Shown here in pieces: positions 36,442-45,531 of a stretch of 64,000 nucleotides of DNA (position 1 is the first letter of the stretch; each line of letters opens with the position of its first letter). The stretch is from Algoriphagus ornithinivorans. Lineage in GTDB: Bacteria; Bacteroidota; Bacteroidia; Cytophagales; Cyclobacteriaceae. The notes under the pieces were generated by a model. That model was not told where the DNA came from. It saw only the letters and a list, made by a program, of their open reading frames with translations, and made no database searches. The DNA lies in NCBI RefSeq assembly GCF_900115305.1, contig NZ_FOVW01000001.1, positions 186,001-250,000 of the forward strand, in the 5' to 3' direction. The translations under genes were made by a program, and so were the position numbers.

Positions 36442-39429
36442 TTAATCTCTTCGCTGCAGTCTGCTAGGACCTTGACTTTCGGTTCCCAACAAAGAGTTAA
36501 GTCTTAAACTCAATTCTTGAGCTTTATCCTGATAGCCTCTTTCCTCCAATAAAGGAATAAAGTACTTGACCATCTCAATAGAGATCATCATCTCTCTATC
36601 ATAATCTCTATTTTCCGCAGTATAGTATTCTATCATGTCCAGAGATCGGTTGGAAATCTTATCGATAATATCCAGAGCTTTCTCTTCTTCTCCTACTTCA
36701 AAGAACAAAGGAACAGACTGCCCACTGGATAGATCGTATGGAATTGCTTCATTTGGCATGACTTCCAATCCATAATTCAGAAGATTAGCAGCTTTTTCCA
36801 TATCATCCTGATCCAATAAGGCCATGACAATACTGTTGATGGCACTTCTATGGTTGGAGGCAAATCTTCTATATTCTTCATCCAAATAAGCATTTGGATT
36901 ATTCATGCCACGGAAGGCAAACTCGTTCATGTAATTTTCATAAGCCAAATCAGCGTTGACCAATTCCTCTCTTACATAGCCAGGCTTGCGTATAGGCAGT
37001 AGACGATAGGTCAAACCTTCCATCACTACATGTTCTTCCAAGTTAACTCCAATTGTAGCCAAGGAGGTATTGTTGAAATAAATCGGGCGTTCCCAATTAT
37101 TGGTAACGATCAGATCAATCAACATCATAGTTCCTTTGGTTACATAGTTTCCTTTGACCTGAAGATTAATCTGCGGAGCGAATAAAGGTTCGAATTGCTC
37201 TGGAATGATATCCTTGCTGAATACGGAGGCACTATCCACTTCCAAAATCAAATTTCTGGATGGAACCATGTTGACTTGGCTTTTTCCTCCTGTCTTCATT
37301 TTCAGAAGGTCAGAACCTGAGTTCAAAAGTTTGAGATATTCTCTCGCACTGATAGCATCCAGTCCATCTCTTTCCATGACAAATAGCACATCATTGGTTC
37401 CTTTTTGGTATCGCTCTGGAGCGAGTGAGAAAGGTAGGGCATCAGACTCATTGACCGGACGGTTCATTTGGTCCACATACCAGTCAGTATCGAAGTAACT
37501 CAATACGATGACTCTGACATCAGTTCTAAAGCCTTCCACTTCCTGCACATACCAAAGCGGGAAGGTGTCATTATCTCCACCAGTAAATAAAATCGCGTTT
37601 GGAGCACAGGAAGCCAAGAAGTTTCTTGCTGCATCCACAGAGAAATAACGTCCTTGTCTGTTATGGTCATCCCAGTTTTCTACAGCCATCAAGCCCGCAA
37701 CTGGGAGGGTAATCAAGGTTGCGATTATTCCAGCAGTTGCCAGATTTTTGGTGAATTTGCCGATTCCATGAGCAATGGCTAATACTCCCATTCCAGCCCA
37801 AATAGCAAAAGCATAAAAGCTACCCACATAGATATAATCTCTTTCACGAGGCTCTACTGGTGGGGAATTCAGGTAGAGTACCAATACTACCCCCATCATC
37901 AGGAATAGCATAAGGTTGACATAAAAGGATTTAGGATCCGCTTTTGCCTGGAAAAATAATCCTATGATTCCCAGTAAGAGCGGGAGCATTAAGTAATTAT
38001 TATGTGCTTTGTTTTCTGTGATGTATTCCGGGAATTTATCAGAAAATGCATCAGTGATCCCTATCCAAGGAGCATCCGTAAAGTCACTTTCTCTTCCGGA
38101 AAAATTCCACATGAAATAGCGGAAATACATATGTCCCAGCTGATGGCTGAGCATAAAGTAAATATTGTCTCCGAATGTAGGTTGTTGACCTTCTCTAAGC
38201 CCAAGTTTTTGTCTATAAATTCTTTTGTGGTTTTCCTGAGTAGAGTAAATCCTAGGCAGAATGGTTGTCTTTTCAGGGTTATAAGTGTTTTTCAACTCAT
38301 AATCAGCTATCTCATATTTGTCTTTGCCTTTTCTGTATACTGGGGCTCCTTCTTCCTGATCGATTAGCTCAGCAGTAAAATATTGTCCGTGAATCAAAGG
38401 TCTATAGCCGTATTGCTCTCGCTTGAGATAAGAAACGTAGCTAATAATATCTTTTGGAGCATTTTCATTAATCACTGGATCCTGATTAGCCCGGATTACA
38501 ATCAAAGCATAGGAACTATAGCCGATGAGGATAAATATTAATGAAAGCAAAATGGTATTTAACCCTGCTAGAACCTTGTTTCTAGAGTATCGATAAGCCA
38601 CAAAAAGGATAGCGAAGAAGGCTAAGGAAAAGAAAATGATTCCTGAACCGAAAGGAAGACCTAGGCTATTGACAAAAAAGATCTCAGTGGAACCTGCTAA
38701 GCTAGGAAGCCCGGGTATGATAAAATTATTAATTACTACCAATGCTACACCGCCGAAAAAGAACGCAATCACAGCCCCCTTCAAATTTGGCTTTTCGTAT
38801 TTTTTGAAATAGTAAATCAATGCCAAAGCCGGTAGTGTCACCAAGTTAAGCAAGTGGACCCCGATTGAAAGACCTACTAGATAGGCGATCAAAATCATCC
38901 ATTTGTTCTCCTCACGAGGATCTTTGACCACATCCCACTTCAATACAGCCCAAATTACAATCGCCGTGAAAAAGGATGACATGGCATAAACTTCTGCTTC
39001 TACTGCTGAAAACCAGAAACTGTCTGAAAATGTGTAAATAAGAGAACCTACGATACCTGCACCCATCAAGCTGATGGTTTCCCCTTTAGACTCTTGACCT
39101 TCCTGTATTTTGAAAAGTTTTCTTCCAAATAGCGTAATAGACCAAAACAAGAATAAAATGGTGAAACCTGAGAATACAGCACTTCCCACATTCATCCAGT
39201 AAGCAATTTCCAGTTCGTTACCGAATGCCAAAAAGCTGAACATTCTATAAACCAGAAGGAAAAAAGGAGCTCCTGGAGGATGGGGAACCTGAAGCTTGTA
39301 GGATACAGCTATAAATTCTCCCGGATCCCAAAAACTTGCCGTCTCCTCGACGGTCAACACGTAGACCAAAGTGGCTACCAAAAAAACCACCCAGCCGGTG
39401 ACATTATTGATTTGCTTGAAATTGAGCAT
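36442..39429 (-). CDS. DUF2723 (TMEM260-like) integral membrane protein, putative O-mannosyltransferase
   Basis: A 995-residue protein starting at the ATG 39427-39429 (MLNFKQINNVTGW); 21 codons of open frame upstream lack features. The N terminus has the DUF2723 hallmark ETASFWDPGEFIAVSYKL followed by VPHPPGAPFFLLVYRM; the Asp/Glu in the first luminal loop is the GT-C-type catalytic site. About 12-14 membrane helices occupy 1-600, then a soluble domain of about 400 residues (NAILFTGGDNDTFPLWYVQE, TPR-like helices at about 880-970). The related eukaryotic TMEM260 transfers mannose to proteins. In Bacteroidota a role in protein O-glycosylation is plausible and would draw on mannose activated by the manC product nearby. 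Confidence 0.85.
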   Translation of the reverse strand: MLNFKQINNVTGWVVFLVATLVYVLTVEETASFWDPGEFIAVSYKLQVPHPPGAPFFLLVYRMFSFLAFGNELEIAYWMNVGSAVFSGFTILFLFWSITLFGRKLFKIQEGQESKGETISLMGAGIVGSLIYTFSDSFWFSAVEAEVYAMSSFFTAIVIWAVLKWDVVKDPREENKWMILIAYLVGLSIGVHLLNLVTLPALALIYYFKKYEKPNLKGAVIAFFFGGVALVVINNFIIPGLPSLAGSTEIFFVNSLGLPFGSGIIFFSLAFFAILFVAYRYSRNKVLAGLNTILLSLIFILIGYSSYALIVIRANQDPVINENAPKDIISYVSYLKREQYGYRPLIHGQYFTAELIDQEEGAPVYRKGKDKYEIADYELKNTYNPEKTTILPRIYSTQENHKRIYRQKLGLREGQQPTFGDNIYFMLSHQLGHMYFRYFMWNFSGRESDFTDAPWIGITDAFSDKFPEYITENKAHNNYLMLPLLLGIIGLFFQAKADPKSFYVNLMLFLMMGVVLVLYLNSPPVEPRERDYIYVGSFYAFAIWAGMGVLAIAHGIGKFTKNLATAGIIATLITLPVAGLMAVENWDDHNRQGRYFSVDAARNFLASCAPNAILFTGGDNDTFPLWYVQEVEGFRTDVRVIVLSYFDTDWYVDQMNRPVNESDALPFSLAPERYQKGTNDVLFVMERDGLDAISAREYLKLLNSGSDLLKMKTGGKSQVNMVPSRNLILEVDSASVFSKDIIPEQFEPLFAPQINLQVKGNYVTKGTMMLIDLIVTNNWERPIYFNNTSLATIGVNLEEHVVMEGLTYRLLPIRKPGYVREELVNADLAYENYMNEFAFRGMNNPNAYLDEEYRRFASNHRSAINSIVMALLDQDDMEKAANLLNYGLEVMPNEAIPYDLSSGQSVPLFFEVGEEEKALDIIDKISNRSLDMIEYYTAENRDYDREMMISIEMVKYFIPLLEERGYQDKAQELSLRLNSLLGTESQGPSRLQRRD

Positions 39430-39558
39430 TAATAAGGTAATTTTGACGGACGAAAATATAAAATTTATTCCCAAGTCAGGGTTTTTTAGCACTTTTTAAA
39501 AGTCTGACCTGTTTCTTCTAAGTGATAAACATTACCGACTTTGACAAAGCGGTCATTT

Positions 39559-39566
39559 TATCTTTG
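39559..39566 (+). promoter_or_regulatory. -7 promoter element of the thioredoxin gene
   Basis: TATCTTTG matches TAnnTTTG, 25 bp before the ATG at 39592. TTTGAC at 39540-39545 may be the upstream element, though the 15-bp gap is shorter than usual. Confidence 0.55.
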
Positions 39567-39591
39567 TTTAGAAATTTAAAATAGCGCTGAT

Positions 39592-39912
39592 ATGACAAGC
39601 AAACCAAAGACATTTCAGGAATTAATCAATGGAGAAACTCCTGTTTTAGTGGATTTTTTCGCTACTTGGTGTGGTCCTTGTAAAATGATGCAACCCATCT
39701 TAGAAGTTACAGCCAAGCAAGTGGGAGAAAAAGTGAAAATAATTAAAGTAGATGTGGACAAAAATCCTCTTGCAGCCAGTTCTTATCAGGTAAGAGGTGT
39801 TCCCACTTTGATCCTATTCCAAAAAGGCCAAATCCTTTGGAGGGAATCTGGAGTAGTTCCTGCCCACCAATTGACTCAAATTATTGAAAAAAATGTCACA
39901 AAAACTGCCTAA
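39592..39912 (+). CDS. trxA: Thioredoxin
   Basis: A 106-residue cytosolic thioredoxin. The active site is WCGPCKM (about 31-37), preceded by VLVDFFAT. The cis-Pro is in VRGVPTLILF, and the internal Asp/Lys pattern (IIKVDVDKNPLAASSYQV) is canonical. It heads the reduced-sulfur island, 84 bp ahead of the persulfide-dioxygenase/rhodanese gene. Thioredoxins reduce persulfides and release sulfide from rhodanese Cys, which fits the location, but a general housekeeping role cannot be excluded. Confidence 0.93.
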   Translation: MTSKPKTFQELINGETPVLVDFFATWCGPCKMMQPILEVTAKQVGEKVKIIKVDVDKNPLAASSYQVRGVPTLILFQKGQILWRESGVVPAHQLTQIIEKNVTKTA

Positions 39913-39917
39913 GCCAG

Positions 39918-39962
39918 TGTGACAAAAGTCATTTTATACCCATGATTGGATCTCTAATTTTG
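39918..39962 (+). promoter_or_regulatory. CRP/FNR-like site plus -7 box upstream of the persulfide dioxygenase gene
   Basis: TGTGA-CAAAAG-TCATT (39918-39933) resembles the CRP/FNR consensus TGTGA-N6-TCACA. A perfect -7 box TAATTTTG lies at 39955-39962. The palindrome centre is 36.5 bp from the end of the -7 box, close to the class II activator position (about -42). The same geometry recurs upstream of the cytochrome gene at 46298. Confidence 0.55.
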
Positions 39963-39996
39963 ATCCATCATTTGAAAAAAGAACAAAAATAAAATT

Positions 39997-41418
39997 ATGA
40001 AAATAGAACAGATTTATACCGGATGTCTAGCCCAAGGGGCTTACTATATCGAATCTGATGGTGAAGCAGCTGTGATAGATCCATTGAGAGAAGTTCAGCC
40101 CTATATCGAAAAAGCCGAGCGCAGAAATGCTAAAATCAAATATGTTTTCGAAACACACTTTCATGCTGATTTTGTTTCGGGACATAAGGATTTAGCTGCT
40201 AAAACAGGAGCCAAAATCGTCTATGGTCCAACGCCTATGAAAATGGGTTTTGAAGCTATTATTGCGGAAGACAATCAGGAATTTCAGATTGGGAAGGCAA
40301 AAATTAAAGTTATTCATACTCCGGGTCATACAATGGAGTCCTCCTGCTATTTACTATTCAACGAGGAAGGTAAGCCGGAAGCTATTTTTACAGGAGATAC
40401 CTTATTTATTGGTGACGTAGGAAGACCTGATCTCGCTCAAAAAGTTGTGGAGGATTTAACTCAGGACAAGCTGGCAGGACACCTTTATGAATCTTTGAGA
40501 AATAAAATCATGCCACTACCGGATGATTTGATTGTTTATCCCGCTCATGGGGCCGGATCTGCCTGTGGCAAGAATATGAGTAAAGAAACATCTGATACCT
40601 TGGGAAATCAAAAGAAGACCAATTATGCGCTTCAAGAAATGACCAAAGAGGAATTTATCAAAGAGGTTATTACTGGCTTGACTCCGCCGCCTGCCTATTT
40701 CCCTCAAAATGTGATGTTGAATATACAGGGCTACGACAGTATTGATGAGGTATTGGAAAGAGGTGTTAAGCCACTTTCTCCAGAGGAGTTTGAGACTGTG
40801 GCAAACGAGACAGGAGCATTGATTTTGGATACAAGAGCTCCACAGGTGTTTAACAAAGGATTTATCCCCAACTCAATTAATATTGGAATAGATGGTTCAT
40901 TCGCTGTATGGGTTGGTGCCATGATTCCTGATGTTAAACAGGAGATCCTGGTAGTTGCGGAAGAGGGCAGAGAAGAAGAAGTAATCACTAGACTGGCAAG
41001 AGTAGGCTATGATTATTCTTTAGGATACTTAAATGGCGGATTTGCCAGCTGGAAAAAATCCGGTAAAGAAATAGATAGCATCACTTCCATCAGCGCAGCT
41101 GAATTGGCAAAAATCCAAGAAGCTGACCCTAATGTCCCTATTCTGGATGTGAGAAAGAATTCCGAATTCCTTTCAGAGCATATCAAAGGTGCTGAAAATG
41201 CTCCTTTAGATTATATCAATGAGAGCATGCTGAAAGTAGATAAGAATAAAACCTATTACGTGCACTGCGCAGGAGGTTATAGATCTATGGTATTCAACTC
41301 TATTTTGAGAGCTAGAGGGTATGATAATCTGATTGATGTGGATGGTGGTTTTAAAGCTATCAAGGAATCAGGAAAATTTGAAGTAACAGACTATGTTTGC
41401 CCAACTACCTTGTTGTAA
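39997..41418 (+). CDS. Persulfide dioxygenase-like metallo-beta-lactamase fused to two rhodanese domains
   Basis: A 473-residue cytosolic protein. The MBL domain (1-240) carries the iron-site residues of ETHE1/PDO enzymes: His54, His56, Asp58 and His59-equivalent region THFHADFVSGH, His111 in HTPGHTMESSCYLL, Asp134 in FTGDTLFIGDVGRPDL, His184 in YPAHGAGSACG. The first rhodanese domain (about 265-355) lacks a catalytic Cys (the loop reads VVAEEGREE). The second (about 365-465) has Cys424 in VHCAGGYRS. Such proteins oxidise glutathione or low-molecular-weight persulfides to sulfite, and the rhodanese feeds or removes sulfane sulfur. A terminator follows. The neighbouring YeeE/YedE transporters match the known sulfide-detoxification gene set. 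Confidence 0.9.
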   Translation: MKIEQIYTGCLAQGAYYIESDGEAAVIDPLREVQPYIEKAERRNAKIKYVFETHFHADFVSGHKDLAAKTGAKIVYGPTPMKMGFEAIIAEDNQEFQIGKAKIKVIHTPGHTMESSCYLLFNEEGKPEAIFTGDTLFIGDVGRPDLAQKVVEDLTQDKLAGHLYESLRNKIMPLPDDLIVYPAHGAGSACGKNMSKETSDTLGNQKKTNYALQEMTKEEFIKEVITGLTPPPAYFPQNVMLNIQGYDSIDEVLERGVKPLSPEEFETVANETGALILDTRAPQVFNKGFIPNSINIGIDGSFAVWVGAMIPDVKQEILVVAEEGREEEVITRLARVGYDYSLGYLNGGFASWKKSGKEIDSITSISAAELAKIQEADPNVPILDVRKNSEFLSEHIKGAENAPLDYINESMLKVDKNKTYYVHCAGGYRSMVFNSILRARGYDNLIDVDGGFKAIKESGKFEVTDYVCPTTLL

Positions 41419-41437
41419 ACCAGTCTTTCTTCCAAAG

Positions 41438-41468
41438 AAAATGGCAAGCCTTCGAGCTTGCCATTTTT
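41438..41468 (+). terminator. Rho-independent terminator after the persulfide dioxygenase gene
   Basis: AAAATGGCAAGC-CTTCGA-GCTTGCCATTTT, a perfect 12-bp stem, is followed by one more T (41468). It separates the gene from the porin downstream, leaving only 38 bp before the porin ATG. Confidence 0.8.
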
Positions 41469-41485
41469 CATTTAAAGGAAACCCA

Positions 41486-41501
41486 TGTGATCAAAGTCAC
41501 T
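41486..41501. promoter_or_regulatory. CRP/FNR-like palindrome at the porin start
   Basis: TGTGA-TCAAAG-TCACT ends 5 bp before the porin ATG at 41507. GTGA-TCAAAG-TCAC is a perfect palindrome of 4-bp arms. A CACATTTG box (one mismatch to TAnnTTTG) lies 37.5 bp from its centre, but inside the porin signal-peptide codons, so an activator role would need a different start. Confidence 0.5.
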
Positions 41502-41506
41502 GATAT

Positions 41507-42910
41507 ATGTTAAGGTTACTTACCACATTTGTACTGGTTTTATTCTTGGGTCTTCATGCATTTGAGTTAAAGGCTCAACATGAAACTCCATCGGTTGAAA
41601 CTGAAAAAACAGATCAAAAGCTATTTGGGCAAATCCTGAAGAGTGGCTCTTTTGAATTTCATTTGAGGTCTTTTTACATGACCACAATCAATCAAGGGGC
41701 ATTGACAGACTATTCAACCTGGGGTACAGGAGCTGGGCTGGGTTATTTCTCGCCTCGATGGAAAGGATTTGGAATTGGATTTAGTGGGTTTTTCGTCTTT
41801 AGACATTTCGAAAATAATATCATTGCCAAGGACCCACTAACTGGAAAGTCAAATCGATATGAACTGCTCCTCTATGATGTGCACCATCCAGAAAACCACA
41901 AGGATATGGATAGATTGGAAGAGTTCTACCTTTCTTTCGAAAAAGAAAATATCTCTGCATGGTTTGGAAGACATCACTTTGAAAGTCCATTATTAAATGC
42001 TTCAGATAATATAATGAGACCCAATTTGTTCAGTGGACTTTCAGTGGATTGGAAAGTAAATAATTGGAAAGTCAGTGGAGCTTGGTTCTCTCATGTGATA
42101 TCGAGAGGATCTTTGGAATGGCTGCCAGTAGAAGAGTCCTTTGGATTTTTCGATTCAGGTAGGCATCCATTGGAGTCTGTGAAAGAGTATGACCAAGAGG
42201 TGGATTCAAAAGGAATTGGCGTTTTGGGGGTTGAATATGAGGGAAGAACCTGGTCCGTAGAGTCTTGGAATTATCTTTCTGAGAATGTGTTTGGGCTCAC
42301 TATGTTACAATTGAATGGTAAATCCCCATCCCATCATGGATGGAACTGGATTTGGGGTGTTCAAGCCTTTTATCAGGAAGCGATCAATGATGGGGGGAAT
42401 CCTGATCCCGATCTTACATACATATTGCCAAATGAAAATTCTTCAGGATTTGGGGCGAGAGCGGGAATGAATTGGCCAAATACAAGTGTTTCCATTAATT
42501 ATCTGGGAATCTCTAATTCTGGAAGATTTCTTTTCCCTAGAGAATGGGGGAGGGAACAATTCTTTGTTACGCTTCAAAGAGAAAGATTTGAAGGCCTGGG
42601 AGGTGCAAATGCAGTAATGTTACAGCTTGATAAGGAGGTGGTGAAAGATAAATTTAAAATGAGCTTTGGGGCATCACATGTCAAAACTCCTGGGATTGAC
42701 AACCTTGCTTTAAACAAATATGGAATCCCAAATTACATCCATTTCACAGGCTTATTGGACTATAAGTTTGACGGCTTCTTTCAAGGTTTGGACTTACAGT
42801 TTCTAGTTGCTTTGAAGAAGGAAAATTCTGAAAAGGAAATCCCCTTAGAATATGTGATCAATCGGATTAATATGGCGAATTTGAACTTGATTTTGGATTA
42901 TAGGTTTTAA
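41507..42910 (+). CDS. OprD-like outer-membrane porin
   Basis: A 467-residue protein with a Sec signal (about 1-22, LGLHAFELKAQ) and a body of alternating strands ending in an aromatic C terminus (LILDYRF), as in barrel porins. The strand FEFHLRSFYMTT, the segment AKDPLTGKSNRYE, IMRPNLFSGLSVDW and LFPREWGREQFFVTLQRERF resemble OprD-type (specific) porins. It is paralogous to the product at 47423 (shared DPLT-NRYE and PREWG-ER segments). Its place between the persulfide dioxygenase and the YeeE/YedE genes suggests it admits an inorganic or small organic sulfur compound; this is inference. Confidence 0.7.
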   Translation: MLRLLTTFVLVLFLGLHAFELKAQHETPSVETEKTDQKLFGQILKSGSFEFHLRSFYMTTINQGALTDYSTWGTGAGLGYFSPRWKGFGIGFSGFFVFRHFENNIIAKDPLTGKSNRYELLLYDVHHPENHKDMDRLEEFYLSFEKENISAWFGRHHFESPLLNASDNIMRPNLFSGLSVDWKVNNWKVSGAWFSHVISRGSLEWLPVEESFGFFDSGRHPLESVKEYDQEVDSKGIGVLGVEYEGRTWSVESWNYLSENVFGLTMLQLNGKSPSHHGWNWIWGVQAFYQEAINDGGNPDPDLTYILPNENSSGFGARAGMNWPNTSVSINYLGISNSGRFLFPREWGREQFFVTLQRERFEGLGGANAVMLQLDKEVVKDKFKMSFGASHVKTPGIDNLALNKYGIPNYIHFTGLLDYKFDGFFQGLDLQFLVALKKENSEKEIPLEYVINRINMANLNLILDYRF

Positions 42911-42925
42911 TAAAAAATAGATAAA

Positions 42926-43507
42926 ATGAATGAATTTATAGAATGGGTTTCACAACCTTGGCCTTGGTACGTGGCAGGTCCTTTAATAGGATTGACAGTG
43001 CCCGCCTTACTTATTTTGGGGAATAAAACCTTTGGGATTTCTTCCTCATTGCGTCACGTCTGTGCAATGTGTGTACCTGCGGGAATTCCCTTCTTTACCT
43101 ACAATTGGAAGAAAGAAATCTGGAATCTACTCTTTGTGATTGGGATATTAATAGGAGGCTTTGTAGCCACTTCTTATTTATCCAATCCGGAAATCATCAA
43201 AATCTCTGAGGCTACACAGTCAGACTTGGCTGCTTTGGGTATTACAGATTATTCCAGCCTCTTGCCTGTGGAGATCTTTTCTTGGCAGAATCTCTTTACG
43301 GCCAAAGGCTTGGTGTTCTTTGTTATTGGAGGGTTTCTAGTAGGTTTTGGAACTCGCTATGCGGGTGGATGCACCTCCGGACATGCAATTATGGGAATCA
43401 GTTCCCTGCAATGGCCTTCATTGGTAGCTACTATTTTCTTTATGATTGGTGGATTTTTGATGACTCATTTATTACTGGAGCCATTGATGAAAATTGTAGG
43501 ATTTTAA
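42926..43507 (+). CDS. YeeE/YedE-family sulfur transporter, first half
   Basis: A 193-residue membrane protein with about five helices. The diagnostic motif GFGTRYAGGCTSGHAIMG carries the conserved Cys that passes thiosulfate or sulfur in TsuA-type YeeE/YedE proteins. A Cys-containing loop SSLRHVCAMCVPAG is near the N terminus. It lies 15 bp after the porin and 12 bp before its partner. Split two-gene versions of this family commonly neighbour persulfide dioxygenases, for example in BigR-type sulfide operons. Confidence 0.88.
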   Translation: MNEFIEWVSQPWPWYVAGPLIGLTVPALLILGNKTFGISSSLRHVCAMCVPAGIPFFTYNWKKEIWNLLFVIGILIGGFVATSYLSNPEIIKISEATQSDLAALGITDYSSLLPVEIFSWQNLFTAKGLVFFVIGGFLVGFGTRYAGGCTSGHAIMGISSLQWPSLVATIFFMIGGFLMTHLLLEPLMKIVGF

Positions 43508-43519
43508 TTGAAAAAAGAC

Positions 43520-44011
43520 ATGAAAGTTATAGATAAGAAAACTGTAGTAGAGGATCCAAATTGTGTAGCACCAAATCTACGAGAGGATCATGATAAGGGG
43601 TTAGAATTACTGAAATATGTGATTTTAGGGGTGTTATTTGGGATTGTTTTTGTCAAGGCTGAAATCATTTCTTGGTTTAGAATTCAGGAAATGTTTAGGC
43701 TTCAGTCCTTTCATATGTATGGAGTGATTGGCTCAGCGATTGTCACTGGAATCATATCTATCCAGATTATCAAGCGATTCGGGATCAAAACCATTCATGG
43801 AGAAAAAATCAATATTCCAACCAAGGAGTTTAGAAAGGGACAAATTATCGGAGGTTTTATCTTCGGTTTAGGCTGGGCTATTACAGGAGCATGTCCAGGG
43901 CCATTATTCGCACAGATTGGTAGTGGATTTACAGTAGTAGGTATTACCCTGATTTCGGCAATTGCAGGAACTTGGGTTTATGGAAAGTTTGCTGATAAGC
44001 TACCTAACTAA
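43520..44011 (+). CDS. YeeE/YedE-family sulfur transporter, second half (DUF6691-like)
   Basis: A 163-residue membrane protein with about four helices. The start is ATG 43520 (MKVIDKKTV); the longer frame begins with a TTG four codons up. The conserved motif is GFIFGLGWAITGACPGPLFAQIG with the central Cys. Together with the gene 12 bp upstream it should form one inner-membrane channel for a sulfane-sulfur compound. A terminator follows at 44028, closing the unit. Confidence 0.87.
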   Translation: MKVIDKKTVVEDPNCVAPNLREDHDKGLELLKYVILGVLFGIVFVKAEIISWFRIQEMFRLQSFHMYGVIGSAIVTGIISIQIIKRFGIKTIHGEKINIPTKEFRKGQIIGGFIFGLGWAITGACPGPLFAQIGSGFTVVGITLISAIAGTWVYGKFADKLPN

Positions 44012-44027
44012 GCCCTATATAAATATT

Positions 44028-44064
44028 AAAAGCCGTGGGAATTGATGTCTCCACGGCTTTTTTG
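44028..44064 (+). terminator. Rho-independent terminator after the YeeE/YedE pair
   Basis: AAAAGCCGTGG (44028-44038) pairs with CCACGGCTTTT (44051-44061), an 11-bp stem followed by further Ts. Confidence 0.9.
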
Positions 44065-44164
44065 TGTCCTATAACTTTCAATTAGTTCTATTTATAAGAC
44101 CCTTTAATAGCGTATAATTTTATAGGTTTTAGGAGTAATACAGATTTGATATCCGGTAAAATTT

Positions 44165-44245
44165 TCAATCGAATACTTTTTTAATAATAAACCGAATCAT
44201 CAATATTATACAGGCTAGGATCGACCCCACTATTACAAATTCCAT
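44165..44245 (-). CDS. Candidate 26-residue membrane peptide
   Basis: The 356-bp gap 44012-44367 holds a terminator and, on the minus strand, an ATG frame encoding MEFVIVGSILACIILMIRFI then IKKVFD. It is a single hydrophobic helix with an acidic N terminus and a basic C-terminal end, the topology of small membrane peptides. No promoter or family match is evident and it may be chance. Nothing else is seen in the gap. Confidence 0.25.
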   Translation of the reverse strand: MEFVIVGSILACIILMIRFIIKKVFD

Positions 44246-44367
44246 ACAACAGATTTTCACTTAAAACCAAGCAAATCCTAAATAGTTTTTCCGCTCCTAG
44301 GGTTTCCACAAGTTTATTTCTTTGAAACTTCTTTACTTTGGGATGCCTATTCAACTTATTTCAACTC

Positions 44368-45531
44368 ATGAACCCATTGGTTAAACGTAGAATCGCCCTG
44401 GGAAGCCTTTTCTTTTTTATAGGGCTTTGCTTTGCTAGTTGGGCAGCAAGGATTCCCGACATCCAAGCAAAATTTGATCTTTCTGAAGGACAGTTAGGGA
44501 CTTTGTTGTTGTTTTTGCCCATAGGTTCCATTTTGGGATTGCCTATCGCCGGTTGGTCAGTACATGAGTTTGGAAGCAGAAGAGTGATTTTAACCGGAAG
44601 CTTTATTTACGCTATTTCTCTTCCATTAATAGGATTAAGTCCCACCACCTGGATTTTAGTGATGGTATTGATTCTGTTTGGCCTAATGGGAAATATCATG
44701 AATATAGCTTTGAATACTCAGGCTTTAGACTTGGAAGATCAGATGGGAAAAAGCATCCTGGCTTCTTTTCATGGCCTCTGGAGCTTGGCTGGATTTACCG
44801 GTGCAGGAATTGGAGCCGCCATGATATTTCTTGATTTCAATCCTACTCAACATTACCTGCTGGTAATGACTCTATCATTTGTCATTATTTTCTTGGCTCA
44901 TAGTTATGTGGTCAAAGAGAAAAAACGGGATGATTCAGGCGGATTAGTTCTAAAAAAGCCAGATAATCTACTATTAAGAATTGGCTTGATAGCCTTCCTT
45001 GGTATGATGACCGAGGGCTGTATGTTTGACTGGAGCGGAGTTTATTTTAAAAAAGTACTGGTTGCGGATCCGAGTTTGGTGAGCTTGGGATATGTGGCTT
45101 TTATGGGGACTATGGCCTCTGGTAGATTTATTTCAGATAGGCTGGTTCAACGCTTTGGAAAAGTGCCTGTAATTAGAGTTAGTGGCTTGTTGATATTTCT
45201 AGGTCTCCTACTTTCCGTCTCGATCCCGACATTGCCTTTTGCTACGCTTGGATTCTTTATAGTTGGATTCGGAGTTTCCTCTATCATTCCTGTTTCCTAT
45301 AGCATAGCAGGAAGGTCCAAGCAGTTTGCTCCCAGTGTCGCTTTGGCCTTGGTTTCTACGATTTCGTTTTTCGGATTTTTGATAGGGCCTCCAATGATTG
45401 GATTTATTGCGGATTTATTCAGCCTGAAAATCTCATTTGCTCTCATAGCAATGAATGGATTAGGAATCGCGCTCTTGGCATCCATTCGAAAAGATGTTTT
45501 TTATCCTTCTCAAGTAAGCGAAACGCTATGA
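44368..45531 (+). CDS. MFS transporter (YbjJ-like)
   Basis: A 387-residue protein with 12 predicted membrane helices. The start is the ATG at 44368 (MNPLVKRRIALG); an in-frame TTG 10 codons earlier is less likely. The helix 1-2 region FASWAARIPDIQAKFDLSEG and the motif A-like loop SVHEFGSRRVILTGSF resemble the YbjJ/FucP-related group. Central loop KEKKRDD. Helix 7 segment GCMFDWSGVYF is typical of the group. It overlaps the thioesterase gene by 4 bp (ATGA). Substrate unknown; its location in the sulfur island may be incidental. Confidence 0.85.
   Translation: MNPLVKRRIALGSLFFFIGLCFASWAARIPDIQAKFDLSEGQLGTLLLFLPIGSILGLPIAGWSVHEFGSRRVILTGSFIYAISLPLIGLSPTTWILVMVLILFGLMGNIMNIALNTQALDLEDQMGKSILASFHGLWSLAGFTGAGIGAAMIFLDFNPTQHYLLVMTLSFVIIFLAHSYVVKEKKRDDSGGLVLKKPDNLLLRIGLIAFLGMMTEGCMFDWSGVYFKKVLVADPSLVSLGYVAFMGTMASGRFISDRLVQRFGKVPVIRVSGLLIFLGLLLSVSIPTLPFATLGFFIVGFGVSSIIPVSYSIAGRSKQFAPSVALALVSTISFFGFLIGPPMIGFIADLFSLKISFALIAMNGLGIALLASIRKDVFYPSQVSETL

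Noticed and set aside
39540..39557. TTTGAC-AAAGCG-GTCATT upstream of the thioredoxin gene as a fourth CRP/FNR site
   Set aside because: The half-sites do not match TGTGA/TCACA and its distance from the -7 box differs from that of the other sites.
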